From: Streptomyces dioscori
GTDB taxonomy: Bacteria; Actinomycetota; Actinomycetes; Streptomycetales; Streptomycetaceae
Direction: 5' to 3'
DNA length: 64,000 nt
NCBI RefSeq assembly: GCF_003024195.1
Contig: NZ_KZ679039.1
Location: 224,187 to 288,186, forward strand
Positions 34,151-42,518 of the stretch are shown here, in pieces. Positions within the stretch are counted from its first letter, which is position 1. Every line of letters begins with the position of its first letter. Made by a program: the position numbers and the translations under genes. The notes under the pieces were generated by a model, which ran no database searches, was not told the origin of the DNA, and saw nothing but the letters and a program-made list of their open reading frames with translations.

Positions 34151-35044
34151 ATGGTGCGGCGCATCGACGTGACCGGTGCGAGCGGGATACGCCTCGCTGC
34201 CTGGGAGTTCGCCGACCCTCCCAAGACCGATCCGGGCAGGGGCGGTGCGGGCGCGGCGAGGGGCGGCGGCAGCGAGCAGGCGCCCGGCGTGCTCTTACTC
34301 CACGGGCTCATGGGCCGCGCCTCGCACTGGGCGTCCACCGCCCGCTGGCTCGCCGAGCGGCACCGGGCCGTGGCGCTCGACCAGCGGGGCCACGGACAGA
34401 GCGCCAAGCCGCCGGAGACGGAGTACACACGCGGGGCGTACGTCGAGGACGCGGAGGCCGCTCTGGAGGAGCTGGGCCTCGCCCCGGCCGTCCTCATCGG
34501 GCACGCCATGGGGGCCCTGACGGCCTGGCAGCTCGCCGCCAGACGGCCCGACCTGGTGCGGGGCCTGGTCATCTGCGACATGCGGGCCTCGGCGCTCGGG
34601 GCGGCCTCGCAGCGCGAGTGGGAGGAGTGGTTCAAGGCCTGGCCGGTGCCGTTCGCCACGCTCGCGGACGTCCGGAAGTGGTTCGGCGAGGACGATCCCT
34701 GGGTGGAGCGGCCGAACACCTCGCGCGGTGAGTTCTACGCCGAGGTGATGGCCGAGCACGAGGACGGGTGGCGGCCGGTCTTCGAGCCCGAGCAGATGCT
34801 CAAGTCGCGGGAGACGTGGGTGTACGACGCGCACTGGGAGGAACTGGCGCAGGTGCGGTGCCCCACGCTGGTCGTGCGGGGGCTCGACGGGGAGTTGGGG
34901 CGGGCCGAGTCGCAGGAGATGGTTCGGGTGCTGCCTGATGGGCGGTATGCGGAGGTGGTGGATGCGGGGCATCTTGTCCACTATGACCAGCCGGAGGCTT
35001 GGCGGGGGGCGGTTGAGCCGTTCCTGGACGAGGTGCTTCGGTAG
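34151..35044 (+). CDS. Alpha/beta hydrolase
   Basis: A 297-residue alpha/beta-hydrolase fold protein. The oxyanion strand is GVLLLHGLMG, and DQRGHGQSAKPPE follows. The nucleophile elbow would be LIGHAMGALTAW, where the usual nucleophile (Ser/Asp/Cys) is alanine in GHAMGA. That departs from the catalytic consensus G-x-S-x-G and may mean an inactive or altered enzyme. The histidine is in VVDAGHLVHYDQP. ATG 34151 has AAGGGGGG before it; the longer frame from 33950 is not needed. Confidence 0.88.
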   Translation: MVRRIDVTGASGIRLAAWEFADPPKTDPGRGGAGAARGGGSEQAPGVLLLHGLMGRASHWASTARWLAERHRAVALDQRGHGQSAKPPETEYTRGAYVEDAEAALEELGLAPAVLIGHAMGALTAWQLAARRPDLVRGLVICDMRASALGAASQREWEEWFKAWPVPFATLADVRKWFGEDDPWVERPNTSRGEFYAEVMAEHEDGWRPVFEPEQMLKSRETWVYDAHWEELAQVRCPTLVVRGLDGELGRAESQEMVRVLPDGRYAEVVDAGHLVHYDQPEAWRGAVEPFLDEVLR

Positions 35045-35106
35045 GGGGCCGGGGAGGGCGGGGCCGGGGGAGGGGTGTCGTCCGGCTGCGGGCCCGGTGG
35101 GGGCTG

Positions 35107-35192
35107 GTCGCGCCGTTCCCCGCGCCCCTTAAAGGATTGCGCCGTTCCCCGCGCCCCTGAAGACGAAAGACTGCGCCGTTCCCCGCGGCCTC
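35107..35192 (-). repeat. Dispersed palindromic element, three tandem copies
   Basis: Three copies of GCGCCGTTCCCCGCGCCCC (about 35110, 35140 and 35173) in minus orientation with 30-33-base spacing, the last decaying to CGCGGCC, followed by a very degenerate fourth. They separate the hydrolase and the ABC permease genes; no gene is supported between 35045 and 35268. Confidence 0.88.
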
Positions 35193-35268
35193 TGGGGGGT
35201 GGGGGCGAAAGATTGCGTCGGTCCTCGTGGGCCTAAGAGACTCTCGGCGCCCCTGACTGCAGTGGGGG

Positions 35269-36864
35269 TCAGGTTTTGCTTACTGCTGTCAGGATTTCTG
35301 GGAGGTGGTGGGCTGTGCGGGGGGCTGCCAGGTGGAGGCCGGCGAGGGTGAGGAGGGTGCCGTAGGCCGTGCCCAGGGGGAGCAGGAGCCAGGTCCAGTT
35401 CTCGCCGGTGGACGACACGTTCAGCCAGATGGTGAGCGCGATGACGGGCGCGCACAGCAGCGCCGCCGCGACCATGCCGCCGAAGATCGAGATCCAGGCC
35501 AGCCCCGCCTGCCCGGGAGCGACGTTCTTGTAGCCCTCCTGCGGGATCGAGTACGGGAAACGCGCCGAGGACCACGCGCCGGTCGCCAGCATCGCGCCCA
35601 GCAGCGCGAAGGACAGGCCGAGCACCTCGGGCAGAGCGGCCCAGTCGCCGAGCAGCGCCGTCGTCAGGACGGTGACGAGAGCGGTGTACGGGAGGGTGAT
35701 CAGGAGGAGGGCCAGCGCCCGCCCCCGCAGCTCGACGTACGCGTCCCGGGTCGAGGAGATCGTCATCGCGACCATCCAGAACGCGGACGTGTCCTGCCCG
35801 AACTGGTTGTACATCTGAATGCCGAGCATCCCCGCCGCGAAGCACGCGAAGTAGATCGAGCCGGTCCCCTGCAACGCGTTGAACACCGGCACGATCAGGC
35901 CGATCGCGAGCGACGTCACCCACGCGGCCTTCGTCTTCGGATCCCGCCACACATATCGCAGGCTGCGTTCCATGACCGTGCCCGTGCGCCCGGCCGGCAA
36001 CAGCCGGCCGAGCCCGGAGGAACGCCCCGCCTTGTCCCGTACGGGTTCGGCGGCCTGCAGGGTCGAACCGTCCGGCGAGGTCATCAGCCGGGTGAGGGTC
36101 CGCTGCCAGTAGCTCAGCAGCGCCGCGAGGGCCAAGCCGCTCAGCGCGAGCTGGGCGAGGGCGACGGCGTACGAGCCCTCGCTGACGGAGTCCACGGCGC
36201 CCAGCGCGGACGCGGGCGGCACCCAGCGCAGTACGTCCACCGCCGGGTCCAGCGTGGCCAGGCCCGACGAACCGAGCCGCTGCGCGCCGAAGTTGACGAC
36301 CTGGGCGCCCACCGCGATCACCAGGCCGCTCAGTACGGCCAGATCACGGCCCCTGCGGCTGGTCAGCAGACGGAGGTTGGCGGTCGCGACGGCCCGCGCG
36401 AGGGCCACACAGACCAGGAGCGCGAGAACGGTCGCGACGACGCCGGTGACGTACGCCGCCGCCCCGTGCGCCGTCGCGATCACCGAGCCGACGAGCAGGG
36501 TCAGGGTGAAGAGGGGGCCGATGCCGATCAGCGACGCCGCCAGCAGGGCCCGTACGAGAGGACGGGGACGCAGCGGGAGCATCACCAGACGGGTGGGGTC
36601 GAGGGTCTCGTCGCCGCCGGGGAAGAAGAGCGGCATCACGGCCCAGCCGAGCGCCAGGACGGCCGTCAGCAGCACCGTGACGTTCAGTGCGTGCGGGTGG
36701 CCGCGCAGCGCGATCAGGCCGAGGAGCTGGAGCGCGGCGAAGAGGAGTACGACGACGAGCGAGGCCACGTACGCGGCCTTGCGCCCGGACGACTGCCGCA
36801 GACCGTTGCGCAGGAGGGACAGCTTCAGGCGTACGACGACGGGGGTGACGGAGTCGGCGCTCAC
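35269..36864 (-). CDS. ABC transporter permease (multi-spanning membrane protein)
   Basis: A 531-residue integral membrane protein with about 12 hydrophobic segments, for example YVASLVVVLLFAALQLLGLIAL (about 31-52) and, in the second half, LLITLPYTALVTVLTTALLG. The hydrophilic middle (AEPVRDKAGRSSGLGRLLPAG) divides two bundles. It starts at GTG 36864 and overlaps the ATPase gene end, forming a two-gene exporter. Substrate is unknown; ABC-2-type exporters for antibiotics or lipids are the closest type. Confidence 0.88.
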   Translation of the reverse strand: MSADSVTPVVVRLKLSLLRNGLRQSSGRKAAYVASLVVVLLFAALQLLGLIALRGHPHALNVTVLLTAVLALGWAVMPLFFPGGDETLDPTRLVMLPLRPRPLVRALLAASLIGIGPLFTLTLLVGSVIATAHGAAAYVTGVVATVLALLVCVALARAVATANLRLLTSRRGRDLAVLSGLVIAVGAQVVNFGAQRLGSSGLATLDPAVDVLRWVPPASALGAVDSVSEGSYAVALAQLALSGLALAALLSYWQRTLTRLMTSPDGSTLQAAEPVRDKAGRSSGLGRLLPAGRTGTVMERSLRYVWRDPKTKAAWVTSLAIGLIVPVFNALQGTGSIYFACFAAGMLGIQMYNQFGQDTSAFWMVAMTISSTRDAYVELRGRALALLLITLPYTALVTVLTTALLGDWAALPEVLGLSFALLGAMLATGAWSSARFPYSIPQEGYKNVAPGQAGLAWISIFGGMVAAALLCAPVIALTIWLNVSSTGENWTWLLLPLGTAYGTLLTLAGLHLAAPRTAHHLPEILTAVSKT

Positions 36865-37631
36865 CGGGCGCCGCCTCCCAGCCAGTCGAGGTCGGAACCG
36901 GTGCTGCGGCCGTTCGCGCCGACGAGTTCCAGGAAGGCCTGCTGGAGGGAGGGGGCGGCGCCGCGTACGTCGGCGAGGGGGCCGTGGGCGCGGATGCGGC
37001 CGGCGGCCATCACGGCGACCCAGTCGCAGAGGGACTCGACGAGTTCCATCACGTGGGAGGAGAAGACGACGGTGGCGCCCGAGGCGGTGTAGCGCTCCAG
37101 TACTCCGCGGATCGTCTGGGCGGAGATCGGGTCCACGCCCTCGAAGGGCTCGTCGAGGAACAGCACTTCGGGGTTGTGCAGCAGGGCCGCGGCCAGGCCG
37201 ATCTTCTTGCGCATGCCGGTGGAGTAGTCGACGACCAGTTTGTGCTGGGACCCGGCGAGGTCGAGCACGTCGAGGAGCTGGGTGGCGCGCTTGTCCACCT
37301 CCTGGCCCGGGAGGCCGCGCAGGCGGCCGGTGTAGGCGAGGAGTTCGCGGCCCGAGAGGCGTTCGAAGAGGCGCAGGCCCTCCGGGAGTACGCCGATGCG
37401 GGCCTTGACCTCGGTGGGGTCGCGCCACACGTCGTGTCCTACGACCTCCACGGTGCCGTGGTCCGGGCGGAGCAGGCCGGTCACCATGGAGAGGGTGGTG
37501 GTCTTTCCCGCGCCGTTGGGGCCGACGAGGCCGATGAACTGGCCCGCGGGCAGTTCCAGATCGATCCCCGCGACGGCGATCTGCTCCCCGAACCGCTTCC
37601 AGAGCCCGTGTACACGCACCGCGACCGTCAT
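36861..37631 (-). CDS. ABC transporter ATP-binding protein
   Basis: A 256-residue ABC ATPase. Walker A GPNGAGKTTT, signature YSTGMRKKIGLAAALL (a variant of LSGGQ seen in CcmA/ABC-2 exporters), Walker B EVLFLDEPFEGVDP, H-loop SSHVMELVE. It drives the membrane protein encoded just downstream, whose GTG start overlaps this gene's stop. ATG 37631. Confidence 0.95.
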   Translation of the reverse strand: MTVAVRVHGLWKRFGEQIAVAGIDLELPAGQFIGLVGPNGAGKTTTLSMVTGLLRPDHGTVEVVGHDVWRDPTEVKARIGVLPEGLRLFERLSGRELLAYTGRLRGLPGQEVDKRATQLLDVLDLAGSQHKLVVDYSTGMRKKIGLAAALLHNPEVLFLDEPFEGVDPISAQTIRGVLERYTASGATVVFSSHVMELVESLCDWVAVMAAGRIRAHGPLADVRGAAPSLQQAFLELVGANGRSTGSDLDWLGGGAR

Positions 37632-37691
37632 GCTGGGCACGATACGGGTCGCCGACGCGCGCTGTCGGTCCGTGCGGCCCGGTGGGGGTTG

Positions 37692-37875
37692 CCCGCGCAG
37701 TTCCCCGCGCCCCTGAAGGCAAAAGATTGCGCCGTTCCCCGCGCCCCTTGGGGGTATGTGCGGGCCCGGTGGGGGTTGGCCGCGCAGTTCCCCGCGCCCC
37801 TTAAGGGGCAAAAGCTGGGGCGCAGCCCCGCTTTTGAGGGGCGCGGGGAACTGCGCGGCCAACCCCCACCGGGCC
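37692..37875. repeat. Dispersed element cluster with 39-bp hairpin
   Basis: Three minus-orientation core copies (about 37694, 37730 and 37782) and one plus-orientation copy (37838). The last two are the arms of a 39-base perfect inverted repeat (37763-37801 and 37837-37875), and the 35-base loop itself folds (AAAAGC...GCTTTT). No gene is supported between 37632 and 37910; the structure separates the prim-pol and ABC genes. Confidence 0.92.
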
Positions 37876-37910
37876 GTCAGATGCCATCGGTCCGCCGCGG
37901 GGGGCGGGCG

Positions 37911-38594
37911 TCACCGACGGGCGTCGCGGCCGCACGCGTAGGACAGCGGGGAGATCAGTTCTTCCGCGTCGGGCAGCCACCGATTCGCAGGCGTGGGCCG
38001 GCAGGCCCACTGCACAGCCCCCCGCGCCCCGAACCGCGTGGGCGGCGCGGCCACGTACTCGCCCTCCCCCAGCACGTTCAGGTCGAGGGACGCAAGCGGC
38101 CACCCCAGCTTCCGGACGAGATCGGGCACCTTCGCCGCGGCCCCGGGAAGCACGAAGAACTGCATGCGCCGATCCGGCGTACACGTCACAGGCCCGAGCG
38201 TCAGCTCCATCCGCCGCATGCGCGCGAGCGCGAGGAATCCCGCGGTCTCGGGCACGTCGATCGCGTCGAACGTCCGCCCCGTGGGCAGCAGGATCGATGC
38301 CATGGGCTGCTTCGCCCACAGTCGGCGCGCGACCGTCGCGCTGCCCGTGGCCACCGTCGCCCAGTCGTCACGCGCCGGGTGCGCGCCGGGCGCCGCGCAC
38401 GAGGGATCGCCGCACGAGCAGCACTGCACGCCCTCGACGGCCTCCAGCCAGGTGCCGGGGAACACGTCCCAGTGGCGTTCCTCGGCATAGCGCACGGCTG
38501 TGTCCTGCAGCGACTCGCCACGCTGTTTCGGGATCTGGGCGGTCTCGGTGCCTGCGATCGTCTCTTCCACGTGGAGCTCAACTCCCGCACCCAT
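37911..38594 (-). CDS. Prim-pol (bifunctional DNA primase/polymerase) domain protein
   Basis: A 227-residue protein resembling the N-terminal prim-pol domain of actinobacterial proteins. It has ERHWDVFPGTWL, the cysteine-containing CCSCGDPSCAAPGAHPARDDW (possible zinc site), FDAIDVPETAGFLAL (acidic catalytic-type motif) and PPTRFG in the last third. It lacks the helicase-like C-terminal region of large plasmid/phage prim-pol proteins. The function in replication or repair is inferred only. Divergent from the TPR regulator. Confidence 0.75.
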   Translation of the reverse strand: MGAGVELHVEETIAGTETAQIPKQRGESLQDTAVRYAEERHWDVFPGTWLEAVEGVQCCSCGDPSCAAPGAHPARDDWATVATGSATVARRLWAKQPMASILLPTGRTFDAIDVPETAGFLALARMRRMELTLGPVTCTPDRRMQFFVLPGAAAKVPDLVRKLGWPLASLDLNVLGEGEYVAAPPTRFGARGAVQWACRPTPANRWLPDAEELISPLSYACGRDARR

Positions 38595-38894
38595 CAGGGG
38601 TTACGGGCCCTGCGCGCGCGGGGGAGGAGCACCGATCCCACGCGTGGGGCGCATGGATGCATCTGTGGGGGCGCGCATGGGAGGCGGCAGCGGGTGGTGG
38701 GTAGCCCTGTGTGGGGCGGGCAGCAGCCTTTACCCGGCAATCCTCGCATGTCTCGCATCTTCGGTATGTCCGCGGGGCATTGATCTTCGAGGCCGGACTT
38801 TTCGTTCCTCTCGCAGGGGCGGAGGGGCCCGGTCACTGAGAGCTCATCAACTCGGTGCGCGTGGGCAGGCACCGCAGCCACAGGGGGTACGCCA
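38595..38894. other. Divergent promoter region, no gene seen
   Basis: Three hundred bases between divergent genes. I see no convincing reading frame, repeat or hairpin; it should contain both promoters. Confidence 0.5.
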
Positions 38895-40280
38895 ATGGCC
38901 GCAAGGCCTCTCGTCGCGCGGCAGCCGAACGAACGACTGCAGGCGCTCATTCAGGAAGCGGGCTGTTCCAACGCCGGTCTGGCCCGCCGGGTCAACATGT
39001 GCGGCGCGGAACACGGTCTCGATCTGCGCTACGACAAGACGTCCGTGGCGCGCTGGCTGCGCGGACAGCAGCCGCGCGGCCGGGCGCCGGCGATCATCGC
39101 CGAGGCGCTGGGCCGCAAGCTGGGCCGGACCGTCACGATCGACGAGATCGGCATGGCGAACGGCAAGAACCTCGCCTCAGGCGTGGGTCTGCAGTTCTCG
39201 CCGACGGTCCTCGGCGCGATCGAGCAGGTCTGCGAGCTGTGGCGCAGCGACGTGGGGCGCCGGGACTTCCTGTCCGGTTCGTCCGTCGCGGCCTCCGCGC
39301 TCGTCGAGCCGAGCCGCGACTGGCTGATCTCCTCGCCGGACGCGCAGGTCTCGCGCTCGGCCGGGCCACGGGTCGGGCAGTCCGACGTGTCGGCGGTCAT
39401 CGCGATGACCCAGGCGCTCGTCGACCTCGACCACCAGTACGGCAGCGGGCATGTGCGCCCGGTCGTCGTGCACTACCTGAACAGCGTCGTCTCCGGGCTG
39501 CTGGCGGGTTCGTACCGGGAAGCGGTCGGGCGTGAACTCTTCGCGGCCGTCGCGCGGTTGACGGAGCTGGCCGGCTACATGGCGATCGACACCGGGCAGC
39601 CGGGCCTCGCGCAGCGCTACTACATCCAGGCGCTGCGGCTCGCACAGGCGGCGGGCGACCGTGGATACGGCGGGTACGTGCTCGCCGCGTCCATGAGCCA
39701 CCTGGCCGCACAGCTCGGAAACCCCCGGGAGATCGCCCAGTTGGCGCGGGCGGCGCAGGAGGGGGCGCGCGGGCGGGTCACACCGCGCGCGGAGTCCATG
39801 TTCCACGCCGCGGAGGCGCGGGGGCATGCCCTGCTGGGCGACGCGCGTTCGGCGCAGTCGGCGTCCGGGCGGGCCGTGGCGGCGCTGGAGCAGGCCGATC
39901 CGGAGTCCGGGGACGACCCGCGCTGGATCGCGCACTTCGACGAGGCCTATCTCGCCGACGAACTGGCGCATTGTCACCGTGACCTGGGGCAGGCCGAGGC
40001 GGCGGCGCGGCGCGCGCAGGAGTCCCTCGACGGGCACCCGGAGTCGCGGGCCCGGCGGCGCGCGATCGGGTACGTGCTCCTCGCCAGCGCGCAGGTGCAG
40101 CAGCGCGAGGTGGAGGAGGCCTGCCACACGGGTCTGCGCGCGGTCGAACTGCTGGGCACGTTGCGCTCCAACCGCGGAGCCGAGTACCTGGACGACTTCC
40201 AGCAGCGCCTGGAGCCGTACCGGGACGAGCCGGTGGTCCGGGAGTTCGGGGCGCGGATGGAGCTTCAGGCCGCTGCCTGA
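38895..40280 (+). CDS. NsdA-like TPR regulator
   Basis: A 461-residue protein that resembles Streptomyces NsdA, a negative regulator of differentiation and antibiotic production. The N-terminal section (PNERLQALIQEAGCSNAGLARRVNM, about 10-34) and KTSVARWLRGQQPRGRAPAIIAEALG form a pseudo-HTH. The remaining 300 residues are TPR-like helices (YIQALRLAQAAGDRGYGGYVLAASMSHLA; AHFDEAYLADELAHCHRDLG). ATG 38895 has CAGGGGG before it. Whether it binds DNA or a partner is unproved. It is monocistronic. Confidence 0.85.
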   Translation: MAARPLVARQPNERLQALIQEAGCSNAGLARRVNMCGAEHGLDLRYDKTSVARWLRGQQPRGRAPAIIAEALGRKLGRTVTIDEIGMANGKNLASGVGLQFSPTVLGAIEQVCELWRSDVGRRDFLSGSSVAASALVEPSRDWLISSPDAQVSRSAGPRVGQSDVSAVIAMTQALVDLDHQYGSGHVRPVVVHYLNSVVSGLLAGSYREAVGRELFAAVARLTELAGYMAIDTGQPGLAQRYYIQALRLAQAAGDRGYGGYVLAASMSHLAAQLGNPREIAQLARAAQEGARGRVTPRAESMFHAAEARGHALLGDARSAQSASGRAVAALEQADPESGDDPRWIAHFDEAYLADELAHCHRDLGQAEAAARRAQESLDGHPESRARRRAIGYVLLASAQVQQREVEEACHTGLRAVELLGTLRSNRGAEYLDDFQQRLEPYRDEPVVREFGARMELQAAA

Positions 40281-40511
40281 CGTCACCGGGGCGAGGGTCG
40301 ACCCCCGGCGGCCCGGCGTGAACGTGTGAGAAAAGAAGCACGCGTTGGGAGAGGAGGCGCAAAAAGGGGGCCCGAACAGCTTTCCGGGGGCGGTTTGTCC
40401 TTCACTGTCCCCGGTGGCGGTTGTCACGTCCCGTGCTGCGTGGCATGGGCTCCTGGGGACCCGGTAGCGTGAACCGACGATTCCGAAGGTCCCCCATTCG
40501 TAGGAGTCCCG

Positions 40512-42398
40512 GTGACGCACAACGGACAGGGCGACGAGCCCTCGGCGCGACCCGCGCGCGAAGGCATCGTGCTGCCGTCCGACGGCGGCGAGCCCCTCCT
40601 GCCGGGCCAGACCGGCGACCGCGCGGTCCCGGCGGGCGGTCAGGCCTGGGACCAGCCGTGGGGTCCGCGGTCCGCTCCGCAGGCCGACGAGTGGGGCAGT
40701 GCGGGTGGCACGGGTGGTAGGGGTGGCGGGGCCGGTACCGGTGGGCCCGCTCAGGCGCCGGATACGCAGATATCCAGCTGGAGTGCCGGGCCGCAGGGTG
40801 CCGGGGGCCAGGGTGCGCCCGGCTCGGGCTGGGGCGCGTCCGGTGGTGGCGGGCAGGTCTCGCCGTACGCCGAGCCCCCTGCCGGGCCGTACGGGGCGCA
40901 GGAGCAGGATTCGGGCGGTGGGCAGTGGGGGGCCGCCTCGCAGGCGCCCGGCGGCGCGATACCCCACCAGCAGTCGCAGCAGCAGCAGTCGCAGCAACCA
41001 CAGCAGCAGTACGACGGCCGGACCGGTAACGGGTACGGCGTCTCCCAGACGCAGCACCCCGGCGGCTCCGGCTCGCACGGACAGGGTGGCTACGGCTACC
41101 CGGACGTCTCCGGAGCGGGTGCGTTGCCGCCCGCCGCCCCGATGGACGAGGGCGCGACCCAGTTCCTGCCGCCCGTCCCCGCAGCGCCCATGGACGAGGG
41201 CGCCACGCAGTTCCTTCCGCCGGTGGGGCCCGGGGCGTTGCCTCCGGAGATGCCCGCGGCGGGTGCGGGTGCGGCTACGGGAGCGGGTACTGCTTCCGGT
41301 GACTCCACGCAGTACCTCGGGCGGGTTCCGTCGGACGCGCCCGGGCCGCTGCCCGCCGCCGTCGATCCCGACGCCCAGCCCACGCAGTTCATGGCGCCGG
41401 TGCCCTCGCAGCCCGGTGCGGCCGGATTCGGGGTGCGGCCGGGCGGGCCCGGACAGGGACCTGGGCAGGGGCCCGGGCAGATGCCTGGTCCGGAGGAGCG
41501 GCAGCAGCCGCCCGCCGAGTTCGACAATCTCTTCCGGGCCGACGGCGGAGGCGCCACCCAGCAGCTGCCCCCGGTCGACCAGCCGCGGGCGCGGCGGGGC
41601 AGACAACCGGGCGGTGCCTCGCCCGAGTTCGGCGCTCCGGCCGGTTTCGGTACGCCCGGTGGATTCGGCGCCTCCGGTGGCGCCGGCGGTGCCGGTGCGC
41701 CCGGGGGCCCCGGCGGGCGTGGCGCACGCCGGGCCGCGGCGGACGGTGACCACGGCCGCGGTGGCCGTTCACGTTCCCGCGTTCCCCTCATAGCCGCCGT
41801 CGGCGTGGGCATCGCCGTGCTGGGCATCGGCGCGGGCGCCCTGCTCAGCGGGGGCGGGGGCGAGGAGGACAAGGGCGACGAGAACACGACGGTCGCGGCG
41901 ACCGCGCCGGCCACCGACGGCTCGGGCTCGTCCTCGGCGGGGCCGGAGGAGGAGCAGGCCGTGGCCCTGGACAAGCTCCTGGCGGACAGCGGCAACAGCC
42001 GTGACTCGGTCGTCAAGGCCGTCGACAACGTACGCAAGTGCACCGACCTCGGTCAGGCGGCGTCCGATCTGCGCAACGCCGCCGAGCAGCGCAACGGGCT
42101 GGTCACGCGTCTCGCGGAACTGTCCGTGGACAAGCTGGAGAACCACGCGCAGCTGACCGCCGCGCTCAAGAGCGCGTGGAAGGCCTCCGCCGCGGCGGAC
42201 ACCCACTACGCCGCGTGGGCGGACCAGACCGCGGGCAAGAAGGGCTGCCACAAGGGCCAGGCCCGGTCCACGGGGCAGACCGCCGCGGGCAACCGCGAGA
42301 GCGGTACCGCGACCACGCAGAAGGCCAAGGCCGCGAAGCTGTGGAACTCCATCGCGCAGACCTATGGGCTCACGGAGCGGCAGCCGGGGCAGCTCTGA
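40512..42398 (+). CDS. Single-pass membrane protein with long disordered cytoplasmic region
   Basis: A 628-residue protein. The first 400 residues are disordered and Gly/Pro/Gln rich (QQQQSQQPQQQ, GPGQGPGQGPGQ). One transmembrane helix, PLIAAVGVGIAVLGIGAGALL, lies at about 430-450. A helical extracytoplasmic domain of about 165 residues has two cysteines (KCTDLG and KKGCHKG). The disordered part repeats a short motif: ATQFLPPV twice, STQYLGRV, PTQFMAPV and ATQQLPPV. Threonines within such repeats suggest Ser/Thr-kinase sites. GTG 40512 has TAGGAG. Family and function unknown; topology is inferred. Confidence 0.8.
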   Translation: MTHNGQGDEPSARPAREGIVLPSDGGEPLLPGQTGDRAVPAGGQAWDQPWGPRSAPQADEWGSAGGTGGRGGGAGTGGPAQAPDTQISSWSAGPQGAGGQGAPGSGWGASGGGGQVSPYAEPPAGPYGAQEQDSGGGQWGAASQAPGGAIPHQQSQQQQSQQPQQQYDGRTGNGYGVSQTQHPGGSGSHGQGGYGYPDVSGAGALPPAAPMDEGATQFLPPVPAAPMDEGATQFLPPVGPGALPPEMPAAGAGAATGAGTASGDSTQYLGRVPSDAPGPLPAAVDPDAQPTQFMAPVPSQPGAAGFGVRPGGPGQGPGQGPGQMPGPEERQQPPAEFDNLFRADGGGATQQLPPVDQPRARRGRQPGGASPEFGAPAGFGTPGGFGASGGAGGAGAPGGPGGRGARRAAADGDHGRGGRSRSRVPLIAAVGVGIAVLGIGAGALLSGGGGEEDKGDENTTVAATAPATDGSGSSSAGPEEEQAVALDKLLADSGNSRDSVVKAVDNVRKCTDLGQAASDLRNAAEQRNGLVTRLAELSVDKLENHAQLTAALKSAWKASAAADTHYAAWADQTAGKKGCHKGQARSTGQTAAGNRESGTATTQKAKAAKLWNSIAQTYGLTERQPGQL

Positions 42399-42399
42399 G

Positions 42400-42450
42400 T
42401 TGTCTGGCCTGTCTGGCTTGTTCGGCTTGTTCGGTTCCGGTTTCGGTTCG
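42400..42450. repeat. 9-base-period array behind the disordered protein gene
   Basis: TTGTCTGGC, CTGTCTGGC, TTGTTCGGC, TTGTTCGGT and degenerate units follow the stop codon at 42398. Confidence 0.65.
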
Positions 42451-42518
42451 ATCGAGGGATCGGTTTGTTGACGGGACGGCTGAGTTCGGGGCCGGACCGT
42501 TGTGATCTGCGAGGATGA

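Noticed and set aside
35305..37092. 595-codon plus-strand frame
   Set aside because: It covers the ABC permease and ATPase genes on the other strand, is rich in Arg/Gln, and lacks a family pattern.
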